In this document: one piece after another, positions 9,674 through 19,956 of the stretch
Layout of the letters: each line of letters starts with the position of its first letter
Numbering within the stretch: position 1 is the stretch's first letter
From: Candidatus Phytoplasma solani
GTDB taxonomy: Bacteria; Bacillota_I; Bacilli_A; Acholeplasmatales; Acholeplasmataceae
Assembly (NCBI RefSeq): GCF_040126175.1
Contig: NZ_CP155828.1
Coordinates: 434,001 to 498,000 of the forward strand
Length of the DNA: 64,000 bases
Reading direction: 5' to 3'
Position numbers and translations under genes: made by a program
The notes under the pieces: generated by a model
Told to the model about the DNA's origin: nothing
Database searches by the model: none
The model's input: only the letters and a program-made list of their open reading frames with translations

Positions 9674-10879
9674 TTACTTTTTAGAAAATTGCATAAAAAA
9701 ATCTTGTGCTTTTTTCAAGTTTTTTATTAAGATATCAACATCTTTTTGATTGTTATAAATACCTATAGAAATACGTACCACACTAGACTGTTTTATTTTT
9801 TTGGCTGCTAAAAAAGCACAACATCTTCCTGTTCTTACGTAAATATTTTCTTGAGCTAAAAAAGTTTCTACATCATGAGCATGAATTTGATTTAAATTGA
9901 AAGTAATAATATTAAAAGATTTAGGGTTGTAAATCGTTATTTTGGGAATTTTTTTTAATTCTTTAAGAATTTTTTGATGAATGTTTTTTTCGATTCTTTG
10001 AATTTCTTGGAAATTAATTTCTTCAATCAATTCTAAAGCTTTTTTAAAAGCAATAATTCCTGCAATATTAAGAGTTCCTGATTCAAATTTATGAGGAGAA
10101 TTATTTAACACAAGATGATTTAACGAAAATTCTTGAATAGAATTACCACCAAAAAAGGTTGGTTTTAATTTTTTCAAAAGAGAAATTTTTCCAAATAAAA
10201 TTCCTACTCCGAAAGGACCATATAATTTATGAGCTGAAAAAGCTAAAAAATCAACATCTAAAAATTTAACATCTATAGGAAAATGACTTGCTGATTGAGC
10301 AGCATCCAAAACCACTAAAGCATTTTTTTGATGAGATAAAGCAATTATTTCTTTGATAGGGGTAATATATCCTAATAAATTAGAAATATGCGTTAAAGCT
10401 ACTATCTTGGTTTTTTCGGTTAAAACTTTTGAAAAATTTTTAACAGTTATTTCGTTTTGGTGATTCAAAGGAATAAAAATTATTTTTGCTTTTTTCATTT
10501 TGGCTTGCTTTAGCCAAGGTAATATAGAAGAATTATGTTCTAATTCTGATGTAATAATTTCATCACCTTCTTCTAGGAGATCACCTAAACTTTGGGCTAA
10601 TAAATTAAGAGAATCAGTAGTTCCTTTGGTAAAAATAACCTCTTCAGATAAACAATTGAGAAAAAAAGCTGTTTTCTCCCTAGTTTCATTTAATAATAAA
10701 GTTGTTTGAGATGATAAAAAAGCAAAAGATTTATTACTCATTCCATTATTGTGATAAAAGGAAATTAATTCATCTATTACTTTTTTAGGCTTTAAAGAAG
10801 TTGCAGCTGAGTCAAAATAAACAAGTTTAGGGTTGGTTGTCAAAATAGGAAAAAGAGAACGGAAAGATTTTTTTAACAC
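9674..10879 (-). CDS. sufS: Cysteine desulfurase SufS
   Basis: PLP-dependent enzyme releasing sulfur from cysteine for Fe-S clusters and tRNA thiolation. The 401 residues are typical. YFDSAATSLKP is at the N-terminus, the PLP-binding lysine is in FSAHKLYGPFGVG, and the persulfide-forming cysteine loop is RTGRCCAF. The start is a GTG at 10879 preceded by GGGG with about 8 bases spacing; no in-frame ATG lies nearby. The gene is immediately followed by sufU and preceded by tyrS, with only 43 bases between tyrS and sufS. Confidence 0.95.
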   Translation of the reverse strand: MLKKSFRSLFPILTTNPKLVYFDSAATSLKPKKVIDELISFYHNNGMSNKSFAFLSSQTTLLLNETREKTAFFLNCLSEEVIFTKGTTDSLNLLAQSLGDLLEEGDEIITSELEHNSSILPWLKQAKMKKAKIIFIPLNHQNEITVKNFSKVLTEKTKIVALTHISNLLGYITPIKEIIALSHQKNALVVLDAAQSASHFPIDVKFLDVDFLAFSAHKLYGPFGVGILFGKISLLKKLKPTFFGGNSIQEFSLNHLVLNNSPHKFESGTLNIAGIIAFKKALELIEEINFQEIQRIEKNIHQKILKELKKIPKITIYNPKSFNIITFNLNQIHAHDVETFLAQENIYVRTGRCCAFLAAKKIKQSSVVRISIGIYNNQKDVDILIKNLKKAQDFFMQFSKK

Positions 10880-10922
10880 TGTTTATACCCCATTTTATTT
10901 GTAAACAAAATTTAAAAAAACA

Positions 10923-12167
10923 TTAATTAAAGATAATTAAAGCGTTGTGTTTTTTACCTTTTTTTAAAAGGGTGTATTTAGTGAATAAAGTAGTTTCTTT
11001 AGTAATCAAATAATCAGGATTTTTGATTTTTTGGTTAAAAATTTGAATATTTCCTTTTTGAATAAATTTACGAGCTTCACTTTTAGAAGTTGTTAATTTA
11101 GTTTTAACTAAAACATCAACTAAGGAAATGGAATCTAATGGAGTTGAGTAGCAAAATAATGTTTTAGCTAATAAAATGAAATCTTTTTCTTGAAAAGCTT
11201 CTTTTTGATTTAAAAATAAAATTTCATTGGTTTTAAGACATTCTTGCAAAACTTTTTGAGAATAAATTAAACAAATGATGTTATTGGCTAAAGTTTTTTG
11301 AGCTAATCGCTTTTGAGGATTTTGGAAAGTTGCTTTTTCTAATTCTAAAATCTCTTCTTTAGGAATTAAAGTAAGTTTTTTTAAGTAATTAATAATTTCT
11401 TCATCAGAAACATTTAAAAAATATTGATAAATTTCATAAGGAGAGGTTTTTTTAGGATTTAACCACAAAACACCTTGTTCACTTTTGCCAAATTTAGTAC
11501 CATTAGCATTTAATAAAAGAGGTGTACTAACACCAAAAGCAATATGGTCTTTTGATATTTTTCTAATTAATTCTAAACCACTTGTAATATTACCCCATTG
11601 ATCAGAACCACCTAATTGCAATTGAACATTATGGTTTTTATATAAATGGTAAAAATCTAAAGATTGTAAAATCATATAAGTAAACTCAGTAAAAGAAATG
11701 CCAGAAAACAATCTTTTGGCCACTGTTTTTTTTCCTAACATATAATTAACATTAAAAAACTTACCATATTTTCTTAAAAAAGTAATTATATCTAACTTAG
11801 AAAGCCATTCATAATTATTCATAAAATTTATTTTTTCTTGAAATAAAATTGCTTTCAATTGCAATTCAAGATTTTGAGCGTTTTTTAATGATGTTTCCAA
11901 AGATAATAATTTTCTTTCTTCTGTCTCTTTTGGATCACCAATTAAACCAGTAGCTCCACCAATCAAAATAAAAGGTAAATGTCCTTGTTTTTGTAATAAT
12001 AAAATCATTGTTATCTGAACTAAATGTCCTACAGTTAAAGAATCGGAAGTGGGATCAAAACCACAATAAAATTTAACTTGTTTATGATCTAAAATATCTT
12101 TTAATTCTTTTTCATTACTACAATCTTTAATTAAATTACGCCATTTTAATTCTTCATAAAAAGACAT
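10923..12167 (-). CDS. tyrS: Tyrosyl-tRNA synthetase
   Basis: Class I synthetase for tyrosine, 414 residues from the chosen ATG. The signature DSLTVGHL is the HIGH motif and KFGKSEQG the KMSKS equivalent. A C-terminal S4 RNA-binding domain covers about 345-410 (TTSKSEARKFIQKGNI). An upstream in-frame TTG at 12173 is possible, but AGGAG ending 7 bases before the ATG at 12167 favours the ATG. It lies between the rplS terminator and sufS. Confidence 0.95.
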   Translation of the reverse strand: MSFYEELKWRNLIKDCSNEKELKDILDHKQVKFYCGFDPTSDSLTVGHLVQITMILLLQKQGHLPFILIGGATGLIGDPKETEERKLLSLETSLKNAQNLELQLKAILFQEKINFMNNYEWLSKLDIITFLRKYGKFFNVNYMLGKKTVAKRLFSGISFTEFTYMILQSLDFYHLYKNHNVQLQLGGSDQWGNITSGLELIRKISKDHIAFGVSTPLLLNANGTKFGKSEQGVLWLNPKKTSPYEIYQYFLNVSDEEIINYLKKLTLIPKEEILELEKATFQNPQKRLAQKTLANNIICLIYSQKVLQECLKTNEILFLNQKEAFQEKDFILLAKTLFCYSTPLDSISLVDVLVKTKLTTSKSEARKFIQKGNIQIFNQKIKNPDYLITKETTLFTKYTLLKKGKKHNALIIFN

Positions 12168-12213
12168 CTCCAAACTCCTATTTTTTATTTCAAAAACATT
12201 TTATTTTTTTGGG

Positions 12214-12266
12214 AATAAAAAATAACTTATATCAAAAAAATATTGTATTTTAAGAAATTAAGTTAT
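12214..12266 (-). terminator. Probable terminator after rplS
   Basis: On the minus strand ATAACTTA (over the rplS stop codon) pairs with TAAGTTAT across a loop of about 29 bases, followed by TTTTTTATT. The loop is long, so this is moderate evidence only. Confidence 0.45.
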
Positions 12267-12619
12267 CTTTTTTCTTTAATTCGTGAAGCTTTAGAAGAAA
12301 GATTGCGAACATAATGTAATTTAGCACGACGAACAATACCATAACGTACAATTTCTATTTTTTCGTTAGAAGGTGAATACAACGGGAAAGTAAGTTCTAC
12401 CCCTACCCCTGAAAAGATTTTTCTAACAGTAAAAGTTTCTGACATAAGACGTCCTTGTCGTTTGATAACCAAACCTTCAAAAATTTGAATTCTTTTGCGA
12501 TTTATTTCTTCAATTTTAATAAAAACTCTAACAGTATCTCCGGGTTTAAAAGAAGGAATTTCTTTCAGTTGGTGTTGAGTGACTGATTCTATTAAATTTT
12601 GTCCTTTTAATTGAGACAT
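12263..12619 (-). CDS. rplS: 50S ribosomal protein L19
   Basis: Large-subunit protein at the subunit interface. The 118 residues show the standard L19 core: [39 protein letters not shown] and [18 protein letters not shown]. The ATG has GGAG upstream. It is third in the conserved rpsP-trmD-rplS string. Confidence 0.97.
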   Translation of the reverse strand: MSQLKGQNLIESVTQHQLKEIPSFKPGDTVRVFIKIEEINRKRIQIFEGLVIKRQGRLMSETFTVRKIFSGVGVELTFPLYSPSNEKIEIVRYGIVRRAKLHYVRNLSSKASRIKEKR

Positions 12620-12651
12620 GCACTTTCTCCTTTGTTTTTTAAAAAAATATT

Positions 12652-13386
12652 TTAAGAATTATTTGTCAATTCTTGTTTAATTTCTTCTAAAATTACTTTT
12701 TCTTTTGGGGTTAATTTCTTATTTGCTAAAAGATCAGGTCTTTTTTGTAAAGTAATTCTTAAACTTTCTTTTTGACGCCAACTTTTAATTTTGGCATGAT
12801 TGCCAGATAACAAAACTGAAGGTACTTCCTGGTTTTGATAACTTTGTGGTCTTGTATATTGAGGAAATTTCAATAAACCTTGTTGATGTGAATCACAAAG
12901 ATAAGATTCTTGTTTGATAACACCAGGAATAAGACGAACAATGGCATCAATTAAAACGGTGGCAGCAATTTCTCCTCCGGTTAAAACATAATCACCTATT
13001 GAAATTTCTTGATCAATGTATTTTAAGATTCTTGCATCCACCCCTTCATAATTACTACATAAAATAATTAAATGAGATTCTTTTAAAACGTAATTAGTTG
13101 CTTGCAATTGATTAAAAAGTTTACCCTGAGGAGAGAGTAAAATAACTTTACTTTGGGGAGTTTTGATTTCTTGAAGACAATCAAAAAAAGGAGGAAAAGA
13201 AAGTAACATTCCTGCTCCCCCTCCATAAACACAATCATCTACTTGGTGATGTTTATTAACGCTGTATTTTCTTAAATCATGAACTTTTATTTGAACTTTT
13301 TTTTGTTCTAAAGCTCTTTTGATAATAGAATTATCACAAAAACTTCTAAAAAAAAAAGGAAAAATAGTTATAATTTCAATAATCAT
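12652..13386 (-). CDS. trmD: tRNA (guanine-N1)-methyltransferase TrmD
   Basis: Makes m1G37 next to the anticodon, preventing frameshifting. The 244-residue SPOUT enzyme shows [12 protein letters not shown], the knot segment YVLTGGEIA and the linker RLIPGV with the usual spacing. It lies between rpsP and rplS. The rimM gene that often precedes trmD is not here: only 49 bases separate trmD from rpsP. Confidence 0.96.
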   Translation of the reverse strand: MIIEIITIFPFFFRSFCDNSIIKRALEQKKVQIKVHDLRKYSVNKHHQVDDCVYGGGAGMLLSFPPFFDCLQEIKTPQSKVILLSPQGKLFNQLQATNYVLKESHLIILCSNYEGVDARILKYIDQEISIGDYVLTGGEIAATVLIDAIVRLIPGVIKQESYLCDSHQQGLLKFPQYTRPQSYQNQEVPSVLLSGNHAKIKSWRQKESLRITLQKRPDLLANKKLTPKEKVILEEIKQELTNNS

Positions 13387-13435
13387 AATTAAGGGTCACT
13401 TTCGATATAATGTGAAATTAACATAATTAAAAAAA

Positions 13436-13714
13436 TTATTTTGTAACACTTGACTTTTTCATTTTGGTTGTTGTTTTGGTAACAAAATTATCTTTTTTCA
13501 AGATTTTTTTAACTGTTTTAGTTAGTTGAGCACCATTGGATAACCACTTTTGAATTTTATCATGATCTAACTTGATAATGTTTAAAATAGTATCATAAGT
13601 TCCTAAAATTTCTAAAAATTTACCGTCTCTAGCGTTTCTAGAATCACTTGTAACTACCCTATAAAAAGGTCTTTTATGCACTCCGAATCGTTGCAAACGC
13701 ATTTTTATCGCCAT
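13436..13714 (-). CDS. rpsP: 30S ribosomal protein S16
   Basis: Small-subunit assembly protein, 92 residues, beginning MAIKMRLQRFGVHKRPFYRV with the family pattern RNARDGKFLEILGTYD. It is the first gene of the rpsP-trmD-rplS unit and lies under a near-consensus promoter. Confidence 0.97.
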   Translation of the reverse strand: MAIKMRLQRFGVHKRPFYRVVTSDSRNARDGKFLEILGTYDTILNIIKLDHDKIQKWLSNGAQLTKTVKKILKKDNFVTKTTTKMKKSSVTK

Positions 13715-13775
13715 ATTAATAAAACTCTACTTTCTTTTTGTAATTAATCTTGAAATTAACAAATTCATCCTAACT

Positions 13776-13804
13776 ATTATGACATAAAAGTCGTTAATTG
13801 TCAA
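13776..13804 (-). promoter_or_regulatory. Promoter of the rpsP-trmD-rplS operon
   Basis: On the minus strand a perfect TTGACA (13799-13804) is 17 bases from CATAAT (13776-13781), about 60 bases upstream of rpsP. Confidence 0.8.
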
Positions 13805-13857
13805 GTTTTGTATGTTTTAGATGAATAAAATTATTAAAAAAATATTTTTTTAGTATT

Positions 13858-14961
13858 TTATTCATTAAAAGGTATTTTACTTAAATATCCATTAATAAAA
13901 TCATCAATATTGCCATCCATTACTTGTTCTAATTGAAAAATTTCTTGATTAGTGCGATGATCTTTGACCATTTTATAAGGATGAAAAATATAACTTCTAA
14001 TTTGAGAACCCCAGCCGATTTCTTTTTGCTCGCTTTGAAATTTTTTAGCATTTTCTTCTTTTTGCTGCTTTAAGGCTAACTGAAATAACTTAGTTTTAAG
14101 CATTTGTAAGGCTTTTTCGCGATTTTTAATTTGACTACGTTCATTTTGACAACCAACCACCAATCCGGTTGGTAAATGAGTAATTCTAACTGCTGAATCT
14201 GTAGTGTTGACATGCTGTCCTCCGGCACCACTACTTCTAAACACATCAATTTTTAAATTCTCTGTTTGCAAATTAATTTTAATTTCATCTTTGATCTCAG
14301 GCAAGACATCACAAGAAACAAAAGAAGTATGCCTTTTGGCATTAGCATCGAAAGGAGAAACCCTAACTAAACGATGAACTCCTTTTTCAGCTTTTAAATA
14401 ACCGTAAGCATAATCACCTTTAACCAATAAAGTAGCCGATTTAAGACCAGCTTCCTCACCTGATTGATAATCAAGGATTTCTATTTTAAAATTCTTTTTT
14501 TGAGCGTATTTTTGATACATTCTAAAAAGCATTTCACACCAATCTTGTGATTCAGTTCCGCCTGCTCCAGGGTGAAAAATTAAAATAGCGTTATTATTGT
14601 CATAAGGCTGATTTAAAAAAATTTTAATTTTAAAGTTAAAAACAGCTTCTATTAAGTTTTTTAATTCCTCTTCCAAAAAAATAGTTTCATTATTTTGGCT
14701 ATCTTCGAAATTAAAAAAATCTACTAAATCTTGATAATTATTTTCCAAATGAACTAAAGTGTTTATTTTTTCTTGTAGATCATTAAACTTTTGACTTATT
14801 TTAATTGCTTTTTGTGGATTATCCCAAAAATCTTTTTTTTGCATTAAATCATTAAGTTTTATCAAAGTTTGATTATTTTTATTTAAATTAAGAGCTTTTT
14901 TTAAATCTCTTAAATTTTGAGATATGTTTTCTAAATTTTGGTTAATTTCATATTTTTCCAT
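13858..14961 (-). CDS. prfB: Peptide chain release factor 2
   Basis: Releases peptides at UGA and UAA. The 367 residues include the tripeptide discriminator SPF in RVSPFDANAKRH and the catalytic GGQ in SSGAGGQHVNTT. RF2 specificity confirms that UGA is a stop here, unlike in mycoplasmas. The gene reads through its N-terminus in one frame: no in-frame TGA is present near codon 25, so the programmed +1 frameshift that autoregulates prfB in many bacteria is absent. It is three bases downstream of secA, a common Firmicutes arrangement. Confidence 0.96.
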   Translation of the reverse strand: MEKYEINQNLENISQNLRDLKKALNLNKNNQTLIKLNDLMQKKDFWDNPQKAIKISQKFNDLQEKINTLVHLENNYQDLVDFFNFEDSQNNETIFLEEELKNLIEAVFNFKIKIFLNQPYDNNNAILIFHPGAGGTESQDWCEMLFRMYQKYAQKKNFKIEILDYQSGEEAGLKSATLLVKGDYAYGYLKAEKGVHRLVRVSPFDANAKRHTSFVSCDVLPEIKDEIKINLQTENLKIDVFRSSGAGGQHVNTTDSAVRITHLPTGLVVGCQNERSQIKNREKALQMLKTKLFQLALKQQKEENAKKFQSEQKEIGWGSQIRSYIFHPYKMVKDHRTNQEIFQLEQVMDGNIDDFINGYLSKIPFNE

Positions 14962-14964
14962 AAA

Positions 14965-17466
14965 TTAATTCCAAGGTTTTTTAGAAATGCGAATTTTTCT
15001 TCTTTTTTTGACTATATTAGCATTATCAGAATTATTATCATTTAAAATGTTTTTTTGTGGTTTCGGCATGTTTTTAAAGTTTTGTAATAAGGAAAATTTT
15101 AAAATAGTATTAGTGATATCAATAGCTATTTGATGAATCATTTTATTAAAAAATAGTTGTCCTTCTTTTTGATATTCAATAAAAGAATCTTGTTGTCCAT
15201 AACCCACAAAACCAATACCTTGCCTTAAAATACTCATATCGTTAATATGACGTTTATAATGATTATCAATTATTTTTAACATAATCCATCTTATAACTTG
15301 ATAAAAAAATTGAATATCGCTATTTTCCTTTTCAAAAAAAGTTTTTTGACTTTTTAAAATAGTTGTAATTTTGTCTAATAAGTGTTTTTTAAATTCAATA
15401 AAGGTTTTGTTGGTAAATTTTTCAAATATCACTTGGACTTCTTTTAAATCAAAAGTTTCTTTGGGGAAAAAGTTTTTTTCTAAAAAAAGAATTAATGATT
15501 TTGCTTGGTTAGAACTTTTTTTATTGGAAAAATAAGGAATAATAGCTTGATTAATTGTTTTTTCAATTAAATTAAGAGCTATTTTTTCAGGATGAGAACT
15601 ATTTAAAATTTCTTTTCTTTGACCGTATATAATTTCTCTTTGAATTCGCAAAATATCGTCATATTTTAAAAGATATTTACGATAATCAAAATTAGAAGAT
15701 TCTACTTTTTTCTGTATTTTGGTGAAAAATTTAGTAATCATTTTAGAAGATGTTTTTTTTTCACTAGTGTTTATTTGTTGCAACAAAGAAATAATTTTTT
15801 CAATTTTTGTACCACCAAATCTTTGCGCTAGTTCATCTTGGCTAGAAATAAAAAAACGAGAATAACCAGGATCTCCTTGACGTCCAGCGCGTCCTCTCAA
15901 TTGGTTATCAATTCTTCTTGATTCATGTCTTTCGGTTCCTAAAACAGCCAACCCCCCTAAAGCAATTACGCCTTCACCTAAACGAATATCAGTTCCTCTT
16001 CCCGCCATATTAGTAGCTATCGTAACTGAGTTTTTTAGTCCAGCTTTGGTAATTATTTCAGCCTCTTTAGAGTGATTTTTAGCATTTAATATTTCATGTT
16101 TAATTAAATGTTTTTTTAGTTTTTTGGCAATAATCTCAGAAACTTCAACTGTAGTTGTCCCAATTAAAATAGGTTGTCCTAATTTATGTCTTTCTAATAT
16201 TTCATCAATTAAAGCATCATATTTTTCTTTCATAGTCACAAAAATAAAATCAGGTTCATCAATCCTAATCATAGGAAGGTTAGTAGGAATTTCAATCACT
16301 TCCATATTATAAATATCTCTAAATTCATCTTCTTCAGTTTTAGCAGTTCCTGTCATCCCTGATAATTTATGATAAAGACGGAAAAAATTTTGATAGGTAA
16401 TAGTAGCTCCAATAGAAGTTTCTTCTTTGATTAAAACCCCTTCTTTGGCTTCTAAAGCTTGGTGCAAACCATCACTAAATTGACGCCCTTTTAAAACCCT
16501 TCCAGTAAATTGATCAATAATTAGAACTTGATTTTGATCAACCAAATAATCTTTATTTTTATGCATTGTAAAAAAAGCTTTTAGGGCGTTTTTGATATGA
16601 TGAAGCAGTGAAGAATATTGTATATCATATAAATTTTCAATTTGAAAAAAATTTTCAGCTTTGTTCATCCCTTCTTCAGTTAATTCAATGGTTTTGCTTT
16701 CTAACTCAATAAGATAATGTTGACTTTTTAGTGTTTTTACAAAGCGATTAGCTTCTTTATATAAATTTTTAGTTTCTTTCGTGCTTTGAGAAATGATTAA
16801 AGGAGTGCGGGCTTCATCAATCAAAATAGAATCTACTTCATCGACAATAGCGTAGCTATAAGGTCGTTTCATCACTAAATTATGAGCATCAATTTCCATA
16901 TTATCTCTTAAATAATCAAAACCAAGTTCAGAATTGATAGTATAAAGGACATCACATAAATAAGCTGCTTGTTTTTCTTCAATGTTTTTATCTTTAATGT
17001 TAATTCCAACTGAAAGTCCTAAAAAACGAAAAACTTCCCCAATCTTGCCTTCAAATTCTCTTTTAGCTAAATATTCATTAACTGTAACTATATGCACTGA
17101 ATCACCACTTAAAGCGTTTAAATAAGCAGGCATAATAGCTGTTAAAGTTTTTCCTTCACCAGTTTTCATTTCAGCAATATTGCCTTGATGCAAAATAATA
17201 GCTCCTAAAACCTGAACGTAATAAGGAGTTAAACCTGTAACTCTTTTAGTGGCTTCTCTTGCTAAAGCATAAGCTTCAGGTAATAATTGATTAAGGGTTT
17301 CTCCCTTTTGATATCTTTGTTTGAATTTGTTTGTTTTTTCAACAAAATCTTGATCCTGTAATAAAGACATAGTTTGACTTAGATTTTGCACTTTATTAGC
17401 AATAACTCTAGCTTTTCTTAAAGCTCTTTTAGAAGAATTAAATATTTTTTTTAAAAAATTAAACAT
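14965..17466 (-). CDS. secA: Preprotein translocase ATPase SecA
   Basis: Motor of Sec-dependent protein export at the single membrane, working with SecY (encoded at 39789). The 833 residues contain Walker A MKTGEGKT (100-107), the DEAD-like [15 protein letters not shown] near 210, the preprotein cross-linking domain, and the second nucleotide-binding fold with [11 protein letters not shown] near 525. The C-terminus ends in a basic tail ([12 protein letters not shown]) and lacks the cysteine-rich SEC-C zinc finger, so a SecB-type partner is unlikely. It probably forms an operon with prfB. In phytoplasmas this route exports effectors and surface proteins. Confidence 0.97.
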   Translation of the reverse strand: MFNFLKKIFNSSKRALRKARVIANKVQNLSQTMSLLQDQDFVEKTNKFKQRYQKGETLNQLLPEAYALAREATKRVTGLTPYYVQVLGAIILHQGNIAEMKTGEGKTLTAIMPAYLNALSGDSVHIVTVNEYLAKREFEGKIGEVFRFLGLSVGINIKDKNIEEKQAAYLCDVLYTINSELGFDYLRDNMEIDAHNLVMKRPYSYAIVDEVDSILIDEARTPLIISQSTKETKNLYKEANRFVKTLKSQHYLIELESKTIELTEEGMNKAENFFQIENLYDIQYSSLLHHIKNALKAFFTMHKNKDYLVDQNQVLIIDQFTGRVLKGRQFSDGLHQALEAKEGVLIKEETSIGATITYQNFFRLYHKLSGMTGTAKTEEDEFRDIYNMEVIEIPTNLPMIRIDEPDFIFVTMKEKYDALIDEILERHKLGQPILIGTTTVEVSEIIAKKLKKHLIKHEILNAKNHSKEAEIITKAGLKNSVTIATNMAGRGTDIRLGEGVIALGGLAVLGTERHESRRIDNQLRGRAGRQGDPGYSRFFISSQDELAQRFGGTKIEKIISLLQQINTSEKKTSSKMITKFFTKIQKKVESSNFDYRKYLLKYDDILRIQREIIYGQRKEILNSSHPEKIALNLIEKTINQAIIPYFSNKKSSNQAKSLILFLEKNFFPKETFDLKEVQVIFEKFTNKTFIEFKKHLLDKITTILKSQKTFFEKENSDIQFFYQVIRWIMLKIIDNHYKRHINDMSILRQGIGFVGYGQQDSFIEYQKEGQLFFNKMIHQIAIDITNTILKFSLLQNFKNMPKPQKNILNDNNSDNANIVKKRRKIRISKKPWN

Positions 17467-17892
17467 AATGGCTTTAATCCCTTTTCTATATTTTCATTAA
17501 TTAAACAAAAAATAAAATCTTTTTCCAAATTAGTTATTTTTAATAAATTTTAAGCTCAAAGATAACTAAAAGTCTAAAAGGAAAAAACTAATTTTTTTAA
17601 AAAGATTTTTTAATTTCAATTTACTTTTTTTAATTTATGACAAAAGTTAATGTGAAATAATTAAAATATTTAATTTTTCACTTTTTTCCAAAAAAATCAT
17701 CATATCATTAGGAAATAAAAAAATTAAAAAAAGCAAATATCAATAATATTATACCTTTTTTTAAACTAACAAAAAACTTATTTTAAAATATAGTTTAAAT
17801 ATTTCTTATTATCTACAAAATTGAAAAAAGACAACTTTTTATCTTAAAAATATTTTATTAATTTTAAGTTTAAAATGTTTGAAATCAAAGAC
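17467..17892. other. Intergenic region upstream of secA
   Basis: 426 bases without a credible gene. It contains an imperfect inverted repeat (TCTTTTT..AAATTAGTT at 17518-17537 against AACTAATTT..AAAAAGA near 17588-17607) and, near 17650-17690, a GTGAAA...TTTCAC hairpin followed by T residues. No convincing -35/-10 pair for secA was found. Confidence 0.5.
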
Positions 17893-19515
17893 TTAATTAC
17901 TTTTTGACTGTTGACAAATATTGATAATAGGGTTATAAGTTTTACAAAGTTTACCTAAAGAATCATAAAGATTAACCAAACAAGTTTCTGACGATTCTCC
18001 AAAAAAATTAGTCCTAATTTTTTTTCCAGTTTGAGGATCGATTTGAGTAATTCTTTTAATAAAACCATTACGAGAAAAATCAATTAAAAGCCCCATTCTT
18101 TTTAGTTCTTCTTTTGAATATCCAAATTCTTGAATTAATTTAGATGAACAATTAAGATTTAAACATTTTTGAGGGGTAATTTTTAGTTCTCTTAAATCTA
18201 AACCAATATTTGATAATTGAATTAATTCTTGCAACGTATAACCAGCTTTTTGTAATTCTTTAGCGGTGCAACCTGCATTTTTTAATTCATCAAGAGTATA
18301 GCCACTTTCTTTTAATTCTTGAATTTTAATTCCCGCAAACAAAAATTGTTCCAAAGAAAATCCTTTTTCTTTTAATTCATCAAGAGTGTAACCAACTTCT
18401 TTTAGTTCTTTAGCACTAAATTTAAAATCTTTTAGTTCAGAAATTAAATAACCAGCTTCTTTTAATTGTGAAATAGAAACACCATTTTGATTTAAAACTT
18501 TTGGGGTGTAACCAGCTTCTTTGAAATCTTGTAAACTAAAATTGGCATCTTGGAATAATTGCTTAATTGAATATAAAGCAGGTTTTAATTCTTGCAAACT
18601 ATAACCCATTTCTTTTAAAGCTTTTGCACTAAATCCTGCTTTTTTCAATTCTTGTGGAGTATAACCGATTGATTTGAAACCATATAATGGTAACGTAGTA
18701 TATCTAAATTGTACCGCTTTAAAACCTACGTCTTTTAATTCTTGAGGAGATACACCAAGATAAAGCATTAATTCTTTTGGGCTAAATCCAGCTTTTTTTA
18801 ATTGAAAAAGATTATATCCAGATTCCAATTTGATTTTATTAATGGTATATTTAAATGCTAATTCTAAAGGGCTATAACCAATTTGAATTAAATTAAAAAT
18901 GCTGTATCCTTTTTGTTCTAATTGATCGAATCCAATAAAATCTTTTTTAAAATCTTGAACTTTATATCCAATTTGTTGAAAAATTTTATTATCAAGATTT
19001 ATAAGTTCTCGTGGAGTATAACCAGCTTTTTTAAAATCTTGGGGGACATAACCAGCTTTAATTAGTTCTTCTGGTAAAAAACCAGCATTTTTTAAATCTT
19101 TAATTTTGAATTGTGCAGCTTTTAATTCTTTAGCTGTATATTCTCCTTGTTTTAACTGTTTTGCAGAAATTAAAACTTTTTTTAAAAGATTAGCGGTATA
19201 GCCTTTTTGTTTGAGTTCTGAAATACTAAGTCCTTGTTTTATTAAGTTCTTTATTTCGTTAATGTTTGCTTTTGATGGTTCGTTTGGTAAAGTTTTGAAC
19301 TGTAAGTTGGTTTTTTGAAAATGTTGAAATTGCTCTTTTTTAATTTGATAATCTAACTTTTCATCAAGAGAAATATCTTGAACTTCTTGCTTTAAAACTC
19401 TATTTTTTATTTTTTTTTGATTATCTAAATAAAAAAGCAAAAGAAACAATAAAGTTATTAAAATCATTAAAAAAGTGACAATAAAGCGTTTTTTAGAAAA
19501 AAAACTAATGCTCAT
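17893..19515 (-). CDS. Membrane-anchored decapeptide-repeat protein
   Basis: Not recognised as a named family. Of 540 residues, positions 1-10 are basic, about 11-30 form one transmembrane signal-anchor (FIVTFLMILITLLFLLLFYL), and from about residue 90 to 460 the chain is built of a ten-residue unit close to ELKEAGYTLD, with roughly 30 copies of varying quality. The spacing of L, A/G and aromatic residues suggests stacked short helices, i.e. a solenoid. A non-repeat tail of about 60 residues (ITQIDPQTGKKIRTNF) closes the protein. The topology suggests most of the protein is outside the cell; this is inference. AGGA precedes the ATG. Its neighbours are secA and the HEPN-like gene, with no obvious operon partner. 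A binding or adhesion role is possible but unproven. Confidence 0.8.
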   Translation of the reverse strand: MSISFFSKKRFIVTFLMILITLLFLLLFYLDNQKKIKNRVLKQEVQDISLDEKLDYQIKKEQFQHFQKTNLQFKTLPNEPSKANINEIKNLIKQGLSISELKQKGYTANLLKKVLISAKQLKQGEYTAKELKAAQFKIKDLKNAGFLPEELIKAGYVPQDFKKAGYTPRELINLDNKIFQQIGYKVQDFKKDFIGFDQLEQKGYSIFNLIQIGYSPLELAFKYTINKIKLESGYNLFQLKKAGFSPKELMLYLGVSPQELKDVGFKAVQFRYTTLPLYGFKSIGYTPQELKKAGFSAKALKEMGYSLQELKPALYSIKQLFQDANFSLQDFKEAGYTPKVLNQNGVSISQLKEAGYLISELKDFKFSAKELKEVGYTLDELKEKGFSLEQFLFAGIKIQELKESGYTLDELKNAGCTAKELQKAGYTLQELIQLSNIGLDLRELKITPQKCLNLNCSSKLIQEFGYSKEELKRMGLLIDFSRNGFIKRITQIDPQTGKKIRTNFFGESSETCLVNLYDSLGKLCKTYNPIINICQQSKSN

Positions 19516-19956
19516 TTTAAAACATTCCTAATTACTTTATAATGAATATTTTTTTTAATCTTTTAATTTTTAAAAACTAAAAATTAATTATAAAAAATTA
19601 AAAAAGGGGGGGAGTAAACACAATATTATTATAACCCATATAAACATTATGTAAACTAAAATAATACGTTTTTGGCATATAATTTAATTATTTTTTATTT
19701 TTTTTAGTTTTGATTGTTGTTGTTTTTTTGTTCTGATATCTATTTAAATTAACAAAGATTGTTAAAAAAATAGATATTTTTTAGTTCAAAAAAACAAATC
19801 ACAAATAATTTTTTAAATTTAAAAATTTTTAAGTTATAATGAAAGTATACATAAGATATATCAGTATATATAAGAAATTTAAAATACAAAAATATTAAAC
19901 TATCCTCAATGTTATTTAACTTAAAAAATTAACGAAAGGGTTTTTTATATAATTTT
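19516..19956. other. Intergenic region with a possible plus-strand promoter
   Basis: About 440 bases of very AT-rich DNA between the divergent repeat-protein gene and the next plus-strand ORF. A TATAAT at 19835-19840 could start a plus-strand transcript, but no good -35 was found. GGGGGGG at 19606 is an unusual G run for this genome. No gene is seen. Confidence 0.4.
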
